This document shows, piece by piece, positions 9,100 to 18,743 of a DNA stretch of 64,000 nt (positions are counted from its first letter, which is position 1; each line of letters opens with the position of its first letter). The translations under genes were made by a program, and so were the position numbers. Source of the stretch: JAFDZO01 sp044226845 (GTDB lineage: Bacteria > Bacteroidota > Ignavibacteria > Tepidaquicellales > Tepidaquicellaceae); NCBI GenBank assembly GCA_044226845.1, contig JBGAGG010000004.1, positions 62,001 to 126,000 on the forward strand. Reading direction: 5' to 3'. The notes under the pieces were generated by a model. That model was not told the origin of the DNA. It worked only from the letters and a program-made list of their open reading frames with translations, and made no database searches.

Positions 9100-11613
9100 A
9101 TGAGAAAACCCTTTCTGTACTTTTTTACAATTATCTCCCTCATAATTGCAGCTAACTATGTATCCGCTCAAAACGACTCTGAAGAAGAAGAAGGCGAAAC
9201 TTCTGAAACTATCATGCAGCGCGAGCAATACATTCTTGAAAGAAGAGCCGGCGGACCCGGAATAGTAATGGCACCTGACGCTTACCAAAGAGCGATTCAG
9301 CAAATGAAACTTATGAAAAGAACTTCCGAAATTTCTGATGCGCCTTTCGGCTCTGCAACATGGCAAAGCGTAAACACTGTTGGTATGTTCTATCAGGTTA
9401 CAAATGCCAGCTACATTTCCGGCAGAACTAACTCTATAGCTTTTCATCCAACAAATGCCAATATAATGTATATTGCATCTGCAGGAGGCGGCGTGTGGAA
9501 AACTACTAATGGCGGTAATAACTGGACGGTGCTTACCGATGCTCTTTCTAACTTAGCAGGCGGAGATATTACAATTGACCCCAGCAATCCCAATGTGCTT
9601 TATTACGGATCGGGTGAATTGAATTACTCGCTGGATAGTCACTACGGAGATGGAATATTTAAGTCAACAGATGCAGGTGTTACATGGGTAAAAGTTGCTC
9701 CTTATAGCATGTGCCCGAGCTATTCTAAATTGCTTGTAGATCCTACAAACGGAAACATAGTTTATGCAGCAGGAAGCTCAGGTATTTTTAAATCTACTAA
9801 TGCAGGAACAAACTGGTCGCAGGTTTTTTCACTGGGTAATATAAATGCCTTAGTGATGGATTATACAAACTCACAGATTTTATATATGACTACTTCTGCA
9901 GCATCAGGCGTCGGCGCTGTAAGAAAAACAACTAACGGCGGTCTTAACTGGACAAGCCTTTCAGGCGGTCTTCCTACTACAGGCGCAGGCAGAGCTCCGA
10001 TAGCAATGTCAGATATTGACCCGCTAACTTTGTATGTGGGCTTTGCAAAAAGCAGCGGCGGCTCACTTCTCGGAGTTTATAAAACAACTGATGGAGGTGT
10101 AAGCTGGACACTTCAAAACAGCACTACAAATTACATGGGCACACAGGGATGGTATGATAATGCACTGGCTATTAAAAACGGAAGCACTACAACAATTGTA
10201 ACCGGAGGATTGGATTTATATTCATCGACCAATTCAGGCACAACATTAACTAAAAAAACAGCATGGGCTACTTCATTTGCAGAGCAGTTCTGCCATGCAG
10301 ATATTCACTATCTTGCATATAACCCGCTAAACGGAAGGCTATACTGCTGCTCTGATGGCGGTGTTTATTCTTCATCTAATGACGGAGCAAACTGGGTAGA
10401 CCACAATGCAACTATTTCCACGCTTCAATATCAAAGCGCAGATTATGACCCGGTGAATCCAAACCTTATGCAGGGCGGATGTCAGGATAATAATAAACAA
10501 TACTCTACTAATAACGGTCTTGCATGGATACAAAGAACTACCGGTGACGGAGGTTATACAATAATCGATGCTGAAAATCCGTCATACGTTTACGGGCAAT
10601 ATGTAAACGGCTCTATTCAGCGTTCTGCAAATGCCGGTGTGAACTTCACTGATATAACTCCGACCGGCTCGACAGGCGGTTTATTTTACAATCCTTATGA
10701 AATGGCGCCCGGTAATAGCCAGTTCATAGTTTTCGGCAGAGCTGATGTATGGGTAACCTCTAATGCAAGAACTGCTTCAAGCGGTTCAGGCTGGACACAG
10801 CTTGCAACAAGTACAGTTGTAAACGGAAACATTTCCGGTATTGGAATAGGCAACGGAACAAATCCGCAAAGGATTTATATTGGTACCACTAACGGAAAAA
10901 TAATGTATACTTCAAACGGTGGAACTAACTGGTCAACCGGTACAGGTTATGGCTACGTAAGTGATTTTGCCGTAGATAAAACAGATGATAATATTGCTTA
11001 CGCCTCGTGCGGAGGAACAAATGCAAATCAGAAAGTATTTAAAACAACTAACGGCGGTGTAAACTGGACGCACATCGGTGCAGGAATTCCAAACGCCGCA
11101 GTGAATACAATCATATTAAGAAATGCTTCACCAAGAGCAATATTTGCAGGAACAGACCTGGGTGTATATATGTCATATAACGAAGGAGCAAGCTGGTCAT
11201 TATTCAATACAGGTATGCCTACAGTTGAAGTTTATGATTTGAAATACAGGGAGACCAATAAAATATTATTAGCCGCAACACATGGCAGAGGATGTTTTAA
11301 AATTGATCTTACAAGTTTTACAGGCATTCAGAACAACAATGTTACGGCAGAGAGCTATGGCTTATCACAGAATTATCCTAATCCGTTTAACCCTACTACG
11401 AAAATAAAATATTCTGTACCCGGTTCAGCATTGGTTACTCTGAAAATTTATGACATACTTGGTAACGAAGTAGAAACAATTGTAAATGGAATGCAGAACA
11501 GAGGAGTTTACGAAGTTCAATGGGACGCATCAAAGTTTTCGAGCGGAGTATATATTTACAAAATAAATGCAGGCAGCTTTATTGACAGTAAAATGATGAT
11601 GCTTGTGAAGTAA
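9100..11613 (+). CDS. Secreted BNR/sortilin-like beta-propeller protein with T9SS sorting domain
   Basis: The 837-residue protein starts with a signal peptide (residues 1-23, ending VSAQ) and an acidic stretch SEEEEGE. Many repeats of the type VWKTTNGGNNWTVL and FKSTDAGVTWVKV follow. These are the Asp-box/BNR blades found in sialidase-like, xyloglucanase and VPS10/sortilin-like propellers. The last 80 residues are a T9SS type A domain (QNYPNPFNPTTKIKYSVPG ... LGNEVETIV ... KMMMLVK). The cell would export it across the outer membrane. Catalytic residues of a glycosidase are not recognisable, so an enzyme activity is not claimed. An intrinsic terminator follows directly. Confidence 0.9.
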   Translation: MRKPFLYFFTIISLIIAANYVSAQNDSEEEEGETSETIMQREQYILERRAGGPGIVMAPDAYQRAIQQMKLMKRTSEISDAPFGSATWQSVNTVGMFYQVTNASYISGRTNSIAFHPTNANIMYIASAGGGVWKTTNGGNNWTVLTDALSNLAGGDITIDPSNPNVLYYGSGELNYSLDSHYGDGIFKSTDAGVTWVKVAPYSMCPSYSKLLVDPTNGNIVYAAGSSGIFKSTNAGTNWSQVFSLGNINALVMDYTNSQILYMTTSAASGVGAVRKTTNGGLNWTSLSGGLPTTGAGRAPIAMSDIDPLTLYVGFAKSSGGSLLGVYKTTDGGVSWTLQNSTTNYMGTQGWYDNALAIKNGSTTTIVTGGLDLYSSTNSGTTLTKKTAWATSFAEQFCHADIHYLAYNPLNGRLYCCSDGGVYSSSNDGANWVDHNATISTLQYQSADYDPVNPNLMQGGCQDNNKQYSTNNGLAWIQRTTGDGGYTIIDAENPSYVYGQYVNGSIQRSANAGVNFTDITPTGSTGGLFYNPYEMAPGNSQFIVFGRADVWVTSNARTASSGSGWTQLATSTVVNGNISGIGIGNGTNPQRIYIGTTNGKIMYTSNGGTNWSTGTGYGYVSDFAVDKTDDNIAYASCGGTNANQKVFKTTNGGVNWTHIGAGIPNAAVNTIILRNASPRAIFAGTDLGVYMSYNEGASWSLFNTGMPTVEVYDLKYRETNKILLAATHGRGCFKIDLTSFTGIQNNNVTAESYGLSQNYPNPFNPTTKIKYSVPGSALVTLKIYDILGNEVETIVNGMQNRGVYEVQWDASKFSSGVYIYKINAGSFIDSKMMMLVK

Positions 11614-11639
11614 ATTTTAAATTTATTGTTTTATTTTTT

Positions 11640-11676
11640 AAAGAGGCGTGAATAATTTTGCGCCTCTTTTTTTATA
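11640..11676 (+). terminator. Intrinsic terminator
   Basis: A stem AAGAGGCG/CGCCTCTT with a 12-base loop is followed by an uninterrupted T-run. It lies 27 bases after the stop of the BNR-repeat gene and matches that gene's direction. Confidence 0.85.
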
Positions 11677-11821
11677 TTTAATTTCAACTACCAATTTATT
11701 TGATTAGGAATAATAGTTTCTATTCAATATTTTTGTTCATATCCCGCAATAATATCTTCATTATTCCGACTTCCGCATAGCGGATTGCCTTCGGACTATT
11801 TCTAAATTTAACCTTATAATA

Positions 11822-13210
11822 ATGAAAAAAATTTACTCTATTGTAATTCTATTGCTTTTTTTATTCGTTAGCAATTCTTTTTCGCAAAAACTTTATGATG
11901 ACATAAATGTTCTTTCAAACACCCACGGAAAAAGACTATATCTTACAAGTAACTTCGGTGAAGAAGCTATGGATTTCCTCAGCTATAAAAGAAATGACTC
12001 AGTTGGCATTACAGAATTTAAAATGAATCTTGCGGGAGATTACAGACAGTGGAAGTTTGATGAAAAATGGCTTCTTGCCGGATATGCTAAAGGCGATTTT
12101 TTAAGAATATGGTCTAAAACTCCACAGGGACCTGATACAGGGAACTTAGGGTTCTCGCGTTTTACAGCATCTGTATACGCAGCAGCAAGTTATTATATTA
12201 AGCCGAATAAATTTTATGTAACCGGCGCTATCGGCGGCGGTTATGATTTGTTTAAGCTTGATAGAGATTTTCAGGAAGTTGAACACAGAGATACGAGTGT
12301 TTCAAGCTCAGCTTTATGGGGAGCAATCGGTTACGGAAGAATAAATAACAGACAGGTTGTAGAGTATGCTTATGACTTCGATGAAGCTCTTGTAAAAAGA
12401 GGTATTATAGATAGAAGTATGGATGATAAAACATTAAGAGAAATTTCAAGTCTGCTTTATCAGCAAAGAGACGGGATGTACCTTGATAAATATGAAGATG
12501 ATGAATTTATCGAGCTTTTCGGCGATATAGAAAAAACTCTTTTGAATGCAGGATATATTTCCGGCTGCCTTGATGCAAGAACATCGATTGAGTTATACGA
12601 GATATTAAGAAACACCAGCAAGAAATTTGTTTTCTATCCTAAGTATTCAGGATATCAGGTACAGGCACAGCTGCAATATCAGCTTTCTAATATTGAAAAA
12701 AGTAAAACTCATGAACATTACGCATCGTTCTCCGGCGCGTATGCAATAAATATGAATAAGAAGACAAATGTAATGCTTTCAGGATTTTTCTCTATTCCTT
12801 TAGATACAATGGCAGTAGGCAGTGATTTAAAATCAGGCAGCAATCCTGAAAACGCATTCCAGAATTACCTTCCGTTCCTTCCTGATAGAAATAATCTTGA
12901 TTTCTTCAGTGAGTATTACGGTACAGGTGTATTCGGCAGCAGATATGTTCCGGGCTTACAAAGTCTTGCAGGTGTAAGAGCCGATGTATTTTATAATATC
13001 AGCTCAGTTGCTGGGGTTCAGGCAAATCTATTATTAAGTAACAGATTTTTTAAATATGCAGATTCAAAACCTCATGTAGGTCTGGTGGCAAGATTTGATT
13101 ACAACATTTATAGTCAGTTATTCTCCTATGTAAAAGGCTCGTTGATTGCTGAGAAAGGCGTTCCGCCGGCATATGTATTCGGCATCGGCTTCGGTTACAG
13201 AGTATTTTAA
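11822..13210 (+). CDS. Predicted outer-membrane/exported protein of unknown function
   Basis: The 462-residue protein has a signal peptide (residues 1-21, ending NSFSQ). It is rich in alternating polar and aromatic strands such as KFYVTGAIGGGYDLF and HYASFSGAYAINMN. It ends in GIGFGYRVF, with the terminal Phe common in beta-barrel outer-membrane proteins. A charged, probably helical middle region (residues about 190-280, DDEFIELFGDIEKTLLNAGY) interrupts the strand pattern. I do not recognise a named family. It is flanked by terminators, so it is probably transcribed alone. Confidence 0.75.
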   Translation: MKKIYSIVILLLFLFVSNSFSQKLYDDINVLSNTHGKRLYLTSNFGEEAMDFLSYKRNDSVGITEFKMNLAGDYRQWKFDEKWLLAGYAKGDFLRIWSKTPQGPDTGNLGFSRFTASVYAAASYYIKPNKFYVTGAIGGGYDLFKLDRDFQEVEHRDTSVSSSALWGAIGYGRINNRQVVEYAYDFDEALVKRGIIDRSMDDKTLREISSLLYQQRDGMYLDKYEDDEFIELFGDIEKTLLNAGYISGCLDARTSIELYEILRNTSKKFVFYPKYSGYQVQAQLQYQLSNIEKSKTHEHYASFSGAYAINMNKKTNVMLSGFFSIPLDTMAVGSDLKSGSNPENAFQNYLPFLPDRNNLDFFSEYYGTGVFGSRYVPGLQSLAGVRADVFYNISSVAGVQANLLLSNRFFKYADSKPHVGLVARFDYNIYSQLFSYVKGSLIAEKGVPPAYVFGIGFGYRVF

Positions 13211-13244
13211 TAAATGTGCAGTAAGTAAATAAATTTCTTTCGAT

Positions 13245-13283
13245 AAAGCTCTTCTGCGTATGCGGGAGGGCTTTTATTTTTTT
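13245..13283 (+). terminator. Intrinsic terminator overlapping the dinB stop
   Basis: A 12-bp stem (AAAGCTCTTCTG pairing with CGGGAGGGCTTT, several G-U pairs) with a short loop is followed by TATTTTTTTATATT. It terminates the rightward outer-membrane protein gene. Its 3' tail runs over the end of dinB, which converges on it. Confidence 0.75.
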
Positions 13284-14440
13284 ATATTCTTCCCATAGGA
13301 TAGCACGCCGAAGTTATATTTGCTGCGCAGCAAATCAATTTTCTCAACAAGATTTTTTTCTTTATCAACATCAGTAAATAACTCTTCCTGATAAGCATTA
13401 TCGAACTCTTCAAGCTCGGAAAATTTCACTCCAAGCAGCCTTATTTTTCTTCTTCCGGCCATCATCATTTCTAGCAGCCTTACAGCATCATCGTAATAAT
13501 CCTTTTCCATGTTTGAATACTTAGTGCGTGTAAATGATTTCTGGTTTACTTTAAAATCCGTATATTTAATTTTTACTGTTATCGTTTTAGCTACAGTGTT
13601 TTCCTGTCTTAATCTGTAACAGGCTTTCTCCATTAAAGAATATAGCTCTGATTTTAAAAACGTCATATCGTTCGTATCTTCCCAGAAAGTATTTTCCTTC
13701 GATAAAGATTTCCTGTTATCTTCTCCTTCAAAATTTACTTTATCTGACGTCTTTGCATTCGCAACATTGAATAAAAAATCAGTATGCATACCGAGCGATT
13801 CATAAAAATCTTTTTCGAATTTAAGAATATCTCCAATGAGATGTATGCCGTATTTTTTTAATCTTATCTGTGACTGCTTCCCTACTCCGGGAATATTTTC
13901 TATAGGCAGGTTTTTTATAAATTCTTTTTCTTTGCCCAGAGGCATAACAGTGAGTCCATCAGGCTTCTGTATTTTTGAAGCCATCTTAGCGCATAGCTTT
14001 GTCGATGCTACACCGATCGTTGCAGTGATATCAAGAGTATTTTTAATTTCTCCTTTTAATTCATTGGCAAGCTTTATATAATCACTTTTGTATGCGTGAA
14101 GCACATCGGTCACATCCATAAATGCTTCATCAACGCTCACGGGCTGAACCATCGGAGTGTATTTGTAAAAAATACTGCGTACCTTTTTTGAATAATCAGA
14201 ATACAATCCACGAGTGCTTCGGATATAATTTGCTTCGGGACATAACTGAATTGCTTTGCCCATAGGCATTGCAGTGCGGACACCTTTAGCTCTTGCAAGA
14301 TAATTCGGACACATAACAATTCCCCTCTTATCTTCTTTATTGCCCCCGACAATAAGCGGCCAACCCCGGAGCTTCGGGTTCACCGCTTCCTCACACGAAG
14401 CAAAAAAGGCATCCATATCAATATGAAAAATTATTCTCAA
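13274..14440 (-). CDS. dinB: DNA polymerase IV (Y-family translesion polymerase)
   Basis: The 388-residue length suits DinB. The catalytic carboxylates are visible: Asp8 in FHIDMDAFFASCE, and Asp104-Glu105 in VSVDEAFMDV. The helix-hairpin-helix segment LPIENIPGVGKQ follows, and the C-terminal little-finger domain ends the protein. The start is TTG at 14440. The next ATG would remove catalytic Asp8, so the TTG is well supported. The enzyme extends primers across damaged bases. It starts three bases after the stop of the acyltransferase gene, so the two are probably co-transcribed with ggt. Confidence 0.95.
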   Translation of the reverse strand: MRIIFHIDMDAFFASCEEAVNPKLRGWPLIVGGNKEDKRGIVMCPNYLARAKGVRTAMPMGKAIQLCPEANYIRSTRGLYSDYSKKVRSIFYKYTPMVQPVSVDEAFMDVTDVLHAYKSDYIKLANELKGEIKNTLDITATIGVASTKLCAKMASKIQKPDGLTVMPLGKEKEFIKNLPIENIPGVGKQSQIRLKKYGIHLIGDILKFEKDFYESLGMHTDFLFNVANAKTSDKVNFEGEDNRKSLSKENTFWEDTNDMTFLKSELYSLMEKACYRLRQENTVAKTITVKIKYTDFKVNQKSFTRTKYSNMEKDYYDDAVRLLEMMMAGRRKIRLLGVKFSELEEFDNAYQEELFTDVDKEKNLVEKIDLLRSKYNFGVLSYGKNIKK

Positions 14441-14443
14441 TTT

Positions 14444-15145
14444 TTATTCAGTCTTTTTCTTTTTACCCTCTAAAATTTTCTTAAAATCTTTTGTATCTCT
14501 ATCTGCAACTTTCTGCTGAAATTCTTTTATCTTGTATTCAAACTTCTGTTCAAGATTCATGGTGAACGATTCTTTATTCAGATAACTTATACCCGTAAAA
14601 TTTTTGCTTTCGAAAAAATCTAAAAATATCTCGGGCTTTTTAGAATCGGTATAATGATAGTCTATCATGCAGTTTAGTAATACAACTTCCTTTAAATTTT
14701 CAACTAAGTCAGATATAATTGTGGAAAATTTTATTGTACTGTTGTTATCTGTAATTTCACTCTGAGGGAAAATCCATAAAAATTTTGAACTGTCTTTTAA
14801 GTAATTTGCGATAGAAATTACTTCGGTTTGAATATTCTCTTCTTTTAAATTAATTACTCCGAGCTTTTCGAAATTTTTGTTAAATTTTTCTTTGCCTGTA
14901 ATTAAATAGTAAGCATCGATTTTAAAATATTCGAGACAGAGAAAAATAGCAAGGCTTGCATCCCACCAGTTAGAGTGGTTAGAACAAAATATAACAGGAA
15001 TGTTATTTTTTTGTGACTGTGAGATTACATTAGCAGCGTTATCAAAATTTTTTACATTTATGCCTGCAAAATTTTTCTTAAAATTATGATAGAAATATTG
15101 CTTATATAAAAAATTATCAAATTTACTTTTAGGGGAGAATATCAC
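14444..15145 (-). CDS. Lysophospholipid acyltransferase-like protein (PlsC superfamily)
   Basis: The 233-residue protein carries the acyltransferase HX4D motif (His57 and Asp62 in NHSNWWD). Further on, LWIFPQSEIT corresponds to the phosphate-binding FPEG/FPQG-type motif of the family. The canonical glycine and arginine there are not obvious. Enzymes of this superfamily acylate lysophosphatidate or related polar lipids at the inner membrane. No transmembrane anchor is evident apart from short hydrophobic stretches. It sits 30 bases after ggt and just before dinB. The exact acceptor is unknown. Confidence 0.7.
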   Translation of the reverse strand: MIFSPKSKFDNFLYKQYFYHNFKKNFAGINVKNFDNAANVISQSQKNNIPVIFCSNHSNWWDASLAIFLCLEYFKIDAYYLITGKEKFNKNFEKLGVINLKEENIQTEVISIANYLKDSSKFLWIFPQSEITDNNSTIKFSTIISDLVENLKEVVLLNCMIDYHYTDSKKPEIFLDFFESKNFTGISYLNKESFTMNLEQKFEYKIKEFQQKVADRDTKDFKKILEGKKKKTE

Positions 15146-15175
15146 AGAGATAACATTAACGGTTTATATCAATTT

Positions 15176-16834
15176 TTAATATCCTATTGCCTTGCCGTAA
15201 CCTCTTCTATCGGAGTGCCCTGTAAAACTTCCGTCAGCATTAAATAAAATTCCCTCCACTCTTCCGAATTCAGGAATTTCTTTAAGAGTATATCCAATCG
15301 TTTTCAAAACACTTTTCATATCTTTATCAAACACATCTTTTTCGATTTGAATTTCATCGGGCAGCCACTGATGATGAAAACGCGGAGCATCAATGGCATC
15401 TTTAATGCTCATATTAAAATCGATTACATTGATAATTGTCTGCAGAACAGATGTAATAATCCTTCCTCCTCCGGGAGAACCGACTACCATGAACGGCTTA
15501 TTTTCTTTTAAAATAATTGTCGGAGTCATACTGCTTAGCATTCTTTTCTGCGGAGCGATTGCATTGGCATCGCTGCCAACGAGACCGTACATATTTGGCA
15601 CGCCGGGCTTAGAGGCAAAATCATCCATCTCATTGTTCCAGAAAAATCCTGCGCCTTTTATAACAAGCTTGCTTCCGAAATTATCGTTAAGTGTAGTAGT
15701 AGTTGAAACTAAATTCCCGTCTTTATCTACGATTGAATACTGAGTCGTCTGCTCGCTTTCTTTTTTTGAAATATCTCCTGGCTGAATATCTTTGCTGTTT
15801 GACGCTCTGTTAAGCTCAAAGCCGTCCATCCTTAGTTTAGCATAAGGTTTGGAGATAAGAACATCGACGGGAACTGAAACAAAGTCAGGATCGCCCATGT
15901 ATTTGCTTCTATCTGCATATACTCTTCTCATTGCTTCAGTAAGAATGTTTACTTTAGCAGATGAGTTATAGCCGAAGCTTTTTAAATCATAATTTTCAAG
16001 AATGTTCAGCAGATATAAAAGGCAAATTCCACCGCTGGAAGGAGGCGGCATAGATATAATTTTATATCCGTTGTATGTTCCTATTAGCGGAGTTCTTTCA
16101 ACAGCTTCATACTGCTCCAGATCTGTTTTAGTAACAATGCCGTAGCCTGTTCTCATTTCTTCAGAGATGAAATCCGCTGTCTCCCCTTTATAAAATCCGT
16201 CTCTTCCCTGCTGAGAAATTCTTCTTAATGTATTTGCAAGATCCTTTTGCTTAAGTAAATGCCCTTCATTAAAAACTCCGCCGAAGATCTCCATTGTAGA
16301 AGGAAATTTTGCAAAAGCAGTCTGCTGTGAGTTTAAATTTTCCGCAAGGCGTTTATGAATTTTAAATCCGTTCTCGGCGTAATCAATTGCATATTGCATA
16401 ACTTCCTGACGCGACATTGTCCCGTACTTCTCCAGTGCATAAAGCAAGCCTGCAACTGAACCGGGAACGCCTCCTGCAAGATGTCCTACAGTACTTAAAC
16501 CTTCAACTACATTACTGTTCGAGTCTAGATACATATCTTTATAAGCAGAGATAGGAGCTTTCTCGCGGTAATCGATTGAAATATTTCTTCCGTCCTTTAA
16601 GTGGATTAACATAAATCCGCCGCCGCCGATATTGCCTGCGCCGGGATATGTAACTGCAAGAGTAAAGCCGACAGCAACAGCAGCATCGATTGCATTACCG
16701 CCTTTTTTAAGAATTTCAATTCCAACCTGAGAAGCATATTCATCAGCAGAGCTGACCATGCCGTTGCGGAATGAATCCTGAGCGAAGCAGCTATTTAATA
16801 CCAGGAAAAATAATAGGAGTTTTAATATTTTCAT
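15176..16834 (-). CDS. ggt: Gamma-glutamyltransferase
   Basis: The 552-residue precursor has a signal peptide (residues 1-19, ending CFAQ), the conserved GGNAIDAAVA and GGGGFMLI segments, and the autoprocessing site QTTQYS with Thr363 as the likely nucleophile. The oxyanion-type SMPPPSSGG and the late GSPGGGRI motif are also present. Ggt cleaves itself into two subunits in the periplasm and hydrolyses or transfers the gamma-glutamyl group of glutathione and related peptides. About 100 bp with repeat elements separate it from nadE upstream. Confidence 0.95.
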   Translation of the reverse strand: MKILKLLLFFLVLNSCFAQDSFRNGMVSSADEYASQVGIEILKKGGNAIDAAVAVGFTLAVTYPGAGNIGGGGFMLIHLKDGRNISIDYREKAPISAYKDMYLDSNSNVVEGLSTVGHLAGGVPGSVAGLLYALEKYGTMSRQEVMQYAIDYAENGFKIHKRLAENLNSQQTAFAKFPSTMEIFGGVFNEGHLLKQKDLANTLRRISQQGRDGFYKGETADFISEEMRTGYGIVTKTDLEQYEAVERTPLIGTYNGYKIISMPPPSSGGICLLYLLNILENYDLKSFGYNSSAKVNILTEAMRRVYADRSKYMGDPDFVSVPVDVLISKPYAKLRMDGFELNRASNSKDIQPGDISKKESEQTTQYSIVDKDGNLVSTTTTLNDNFGSKLVIKGAGFFWNNEMDDFASKPGVPNMYGLVGSDANAIAPQKRMLSSMTPTIILKENKPFMVVGSPGGGRIITSVLQTIINVIDFNMSIKDAIDAPRFHHQWLPDEIQIEKDVFDKDMKSVLKTIGYTLKEIPEFGRVEGILFNADGSFTGHSDRRGYGKAIGY

Positions 16835-16845
16835 AGCGTTGTGTA

Positions 16846-16875
16846 TGATTGGATCCCCGCCTGCGCGGGGATGAC
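16846..16875 (-). repeat. dRS3-like repeat core, inverted copy
   Basis: Read on the minus strand this is GTCATCCCCGCGCAGGCGGG followed by GATCCAATCA. It matches the core of the two repeats at 8590-8622 and 8714-8746 with three differences. It sits between nadE and ggt. Confidence 0.75.
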
Positions 16876-16913
16876 AGCGTGTGAAAATCCGTTATTGTTA
16901 ATTGTTAATTACT

Positions 16914-16931
16914 AATCCGCCGCGGCGGATT
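16914..16931. repeat. Perfect 18-bp palindrome after nadE
   Basis: AATCCGCCG and CGGCGGATT form a perfect palindrome three bases beyond the nadE stop codon. It could act as a transcript-end hairpin, but no T-run follows on the minus strand. It is far more G+C-rich than its surroundings. Confidence 0.6.
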
Positions 16932-16934
16932 GAA

Positions 16935-17753
16935 TCAAACCATCCAGTCTCTGTTATATCTGAAATCTATATTAACAGTTCTGTTCATAATTTTTGCAAT
17001 GAGCGGCGGAAGGCGCTTGAACTGATTTCTGTAAATCATTTTATTTATGCGGGCAATAAAATCTTTTTCAAAGCCCATAGTTTCAAGCTCTTCATCTGTT
17101 CTGCGCTCGTCAATTTTCTGATATAAAAATTTATCGACTTTCTCATAGGTAAAGCCGAGCTCATTCTCATCTGACTGACCTTCCCACAAGTCAGCTGAGG
17201 GCTGCTTTTCAATAAGCTCTTTCGGAATTTGCAGATGCCTTGCTAAATCCCATAGCTGTGTTTTATATAAATCGCCTAACGGATTTATTGCAGAAGCAGA
17301 ATCACCGAACAACGTTGAGTATCCAAGAAGTATTTCCGATTTATTACTTGTGCCTATAACAAGGGCATTTTCTTTTGCTGACTGGTCATAAAGAATTATC
17401 ATTCTGCATCGCGCCATAATATTTCCTTTTCTGAGATTGCTCATATTTTCTTCATGTTCATTTTTCACAAATGCATCGACCATATCCGTAATTTCAATTT
17501 TTTCATAGGGGACTTTCAGGTCGTTGACCACTCTCATTGCATCTATAACTGATTCCTTGCTGCTGGATTTATAAGGCATCAAAATGCACTTCACATTCTC
17601 TGCGCCGAAAGCGCGGACGGCAAGATACGTTGAGACGGCAGAATCAATTCCGCCGGATAAACCGATGACGGCTTTTTTTAAGCCAATCTTATATGTTTCA
17701 TTTCTGAGAAACTCAGTAAGGAGTTTTTCAACAACGGTATTATTTAATTTCAT
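16935..17753 (-). CDS. nadE: NAD+ synthase
   Basis: The protein has 272 residues from the chosen ATG. The ATP-pyrophosphatase P-loop SGGIDSAV lies at residues 33-40, with GTSNKSEILLGY and GDSASAINPLGDLYK typical of NadE. There is no N-terminal nitrilase domain, so this is the short, ammonia-dependent type. It amidates nicotinic acid adenine dinucleotide in the last step of NAD synthesis. An in-frame ATG at 17795 would add 14 residues. The downstream start leaves room for a promoter after the terminator ending near 17820. Confidence 0.95.
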   Translation of the reverse strand: MKLNNTVVEKLLTEFLRNETYKIGLKKAVIGLSGGIDSAVSTYLAVRAFGAENVKCILMPYKSSSKESVIDAMRVVNDLKVPYEKIEITDMVDAFVKNEHEENMSNLRKGNIMARCRMIILYDQSAKENALVIGTSNKSEILLGYSTLFGDSASAINPLGDLYKTQLWDLARHLQIPKELIEKQPSADLWEGQSDENELGFTYEKVDKFLYQKIDERRTDEELETMGFEKDFIARINKMIYRNQFKRLPPLIAKIMNRTVNIDFRYNRDWMV

Positions 17754-17818
17754 TATTAGAAGTCCTGTTGCAGTAAAATCATTTAATTTATTCAAATTTT
17801 CAATTCACAATCTGTTTG

Positions 17819-17856
17819 TTAAAAAAAAACCGTCCAGACTTAGTCGGGACGGCTTT
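17819..17856 (-). terminator. Intrinsic terminator
   Basis: On the minus strand a CCGTCC/GGACGG stem with an inner GAC/GTC extension is followed by nine consecutive T residues. It closes the small gene at 17883-18131 and separates it from nadE. Confidence 0.85.
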
Positions 17857-17882
17857 ACTTTTTCAAATAGAATCAAATAAAA

Positions 17883-18131
17883 TTATTTGGAAACCTGGTA
17901 AACGATTTTTCTGATTGTATCGAATTGCAAATAAGGAAATAATTCCTGAATTTTGTCAATAGCTTCACCAGCGCTCATTTCTCTCCTCATATCCTTATAC
18001 ATCTGGCGGATTTTGTAATCCCGGATAGCCTTCTCATCGAGTAATTTGTATTTTTTCAGTGTATTATACACATCATCATCAATCAGCTCGCTCAAGGGAT
18101 TATCACTTTTGGATTTTGTTGTTGGTTTCAA
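17883..18131 (-). CDS. Conserved-looking small protein of unknown function
   Basis: The 82-residue protein is charged and probably all helical (DDDVYNTLKKYKLLDEKAIRDYKIRQMYKDM), ending in FPYLQFDTIRKIVYQVSK. The start is TTG at 18131, supported by a strong Shine-Dalgarno AAAGGAGA nine bases upstream and by an intrinsic terminator just after the stop. The helical pattern with LQFDTIRKIVY might be a DNA-binding or dimerisation unit, but this is a guess. No family was recognised. Confidence 0.7.
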   Translation of the reverse strand: MKPTTKSKSDNPLSELIDDDVYNTLKKYKLLDEKAIRDYKIRQMYKDMRREMSAGEAIDKIQELFPYLQFDTIRKIVYQVSK

Positions 18132-18743
18132 TTTATTATTTCTCCTTTAGTTTTTAAAAATTTTACAGCTAATGGTATTGTTTTGTCTCTATAGCGCTTT
18201 TTAAATTGACTTTCAAATAAACTTTGTATATACAAAAATAACTTAATTTAATTGAAGTTTCAAGTTTGGCAACGTCTTCAAAAAGTGTTTAAACTGTAAA
18301 AACAATTATTTAGCTCTCTATTTTACTACTTTTTATTTAAGAAATAGAACCAAATTTATACCTAAAAAGTTTAAAACCATAGTAATCATCTTGTCCCTTT
18401 GTTTTTCAAGGACGAAAAAAACTTACCTTTTAAATGTCATTACAATGATGCATTAATGTAACATTTTACAAAACCCACATACTGTTTTTTCAACACTTTC
18501 ATTTTCTATTCTCAATATGATAACATTTTTGTCACATTTTATTTTCATCAAAACTCACAAATTATCAACAACCATTTAATCAAAATAGTTGTTAAAGATT
18601 CCATGAATATAATAAATTGTTTTGATGCTAAAAAGCAGCTCTTCCCTATTAGTAGGAATAGGGTGAATTTTTTTAACGTTTCATTTTATATTGAATTTAA
18701 AATTATATGAATATAATTTATTCATTCACTAAAAATCCCGGTC
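18132..18743. other. 612-bp intergenic region between divergent genes
   Basis: No open frame here reads like protein. The stretch is very AT-rich. It contains the leader of the small minus-strand gene, a weak hairpin near 18392-18414 (GTCC ... GGAC), and one copy of the TTCCCTATT palindrome 80 bp before dsbD. Promoters for both flanking genes must lie here, but I could not fix their positions. Confidence 0.5.
18642..18665. promoter_or_regulatory. Intergenic palindrome, copy 2 of 3
   Basis: Arms CCCTATT (18644-18650) and AATAGGG (18657-18663) flank the spacer AGTAGG. It shares CCCTATTAGTAGG with the copy at 8885. It lies 80 bp before the dsbD start, close enough to act as an operator or leader hairpin. 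Confidence 0.55.
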
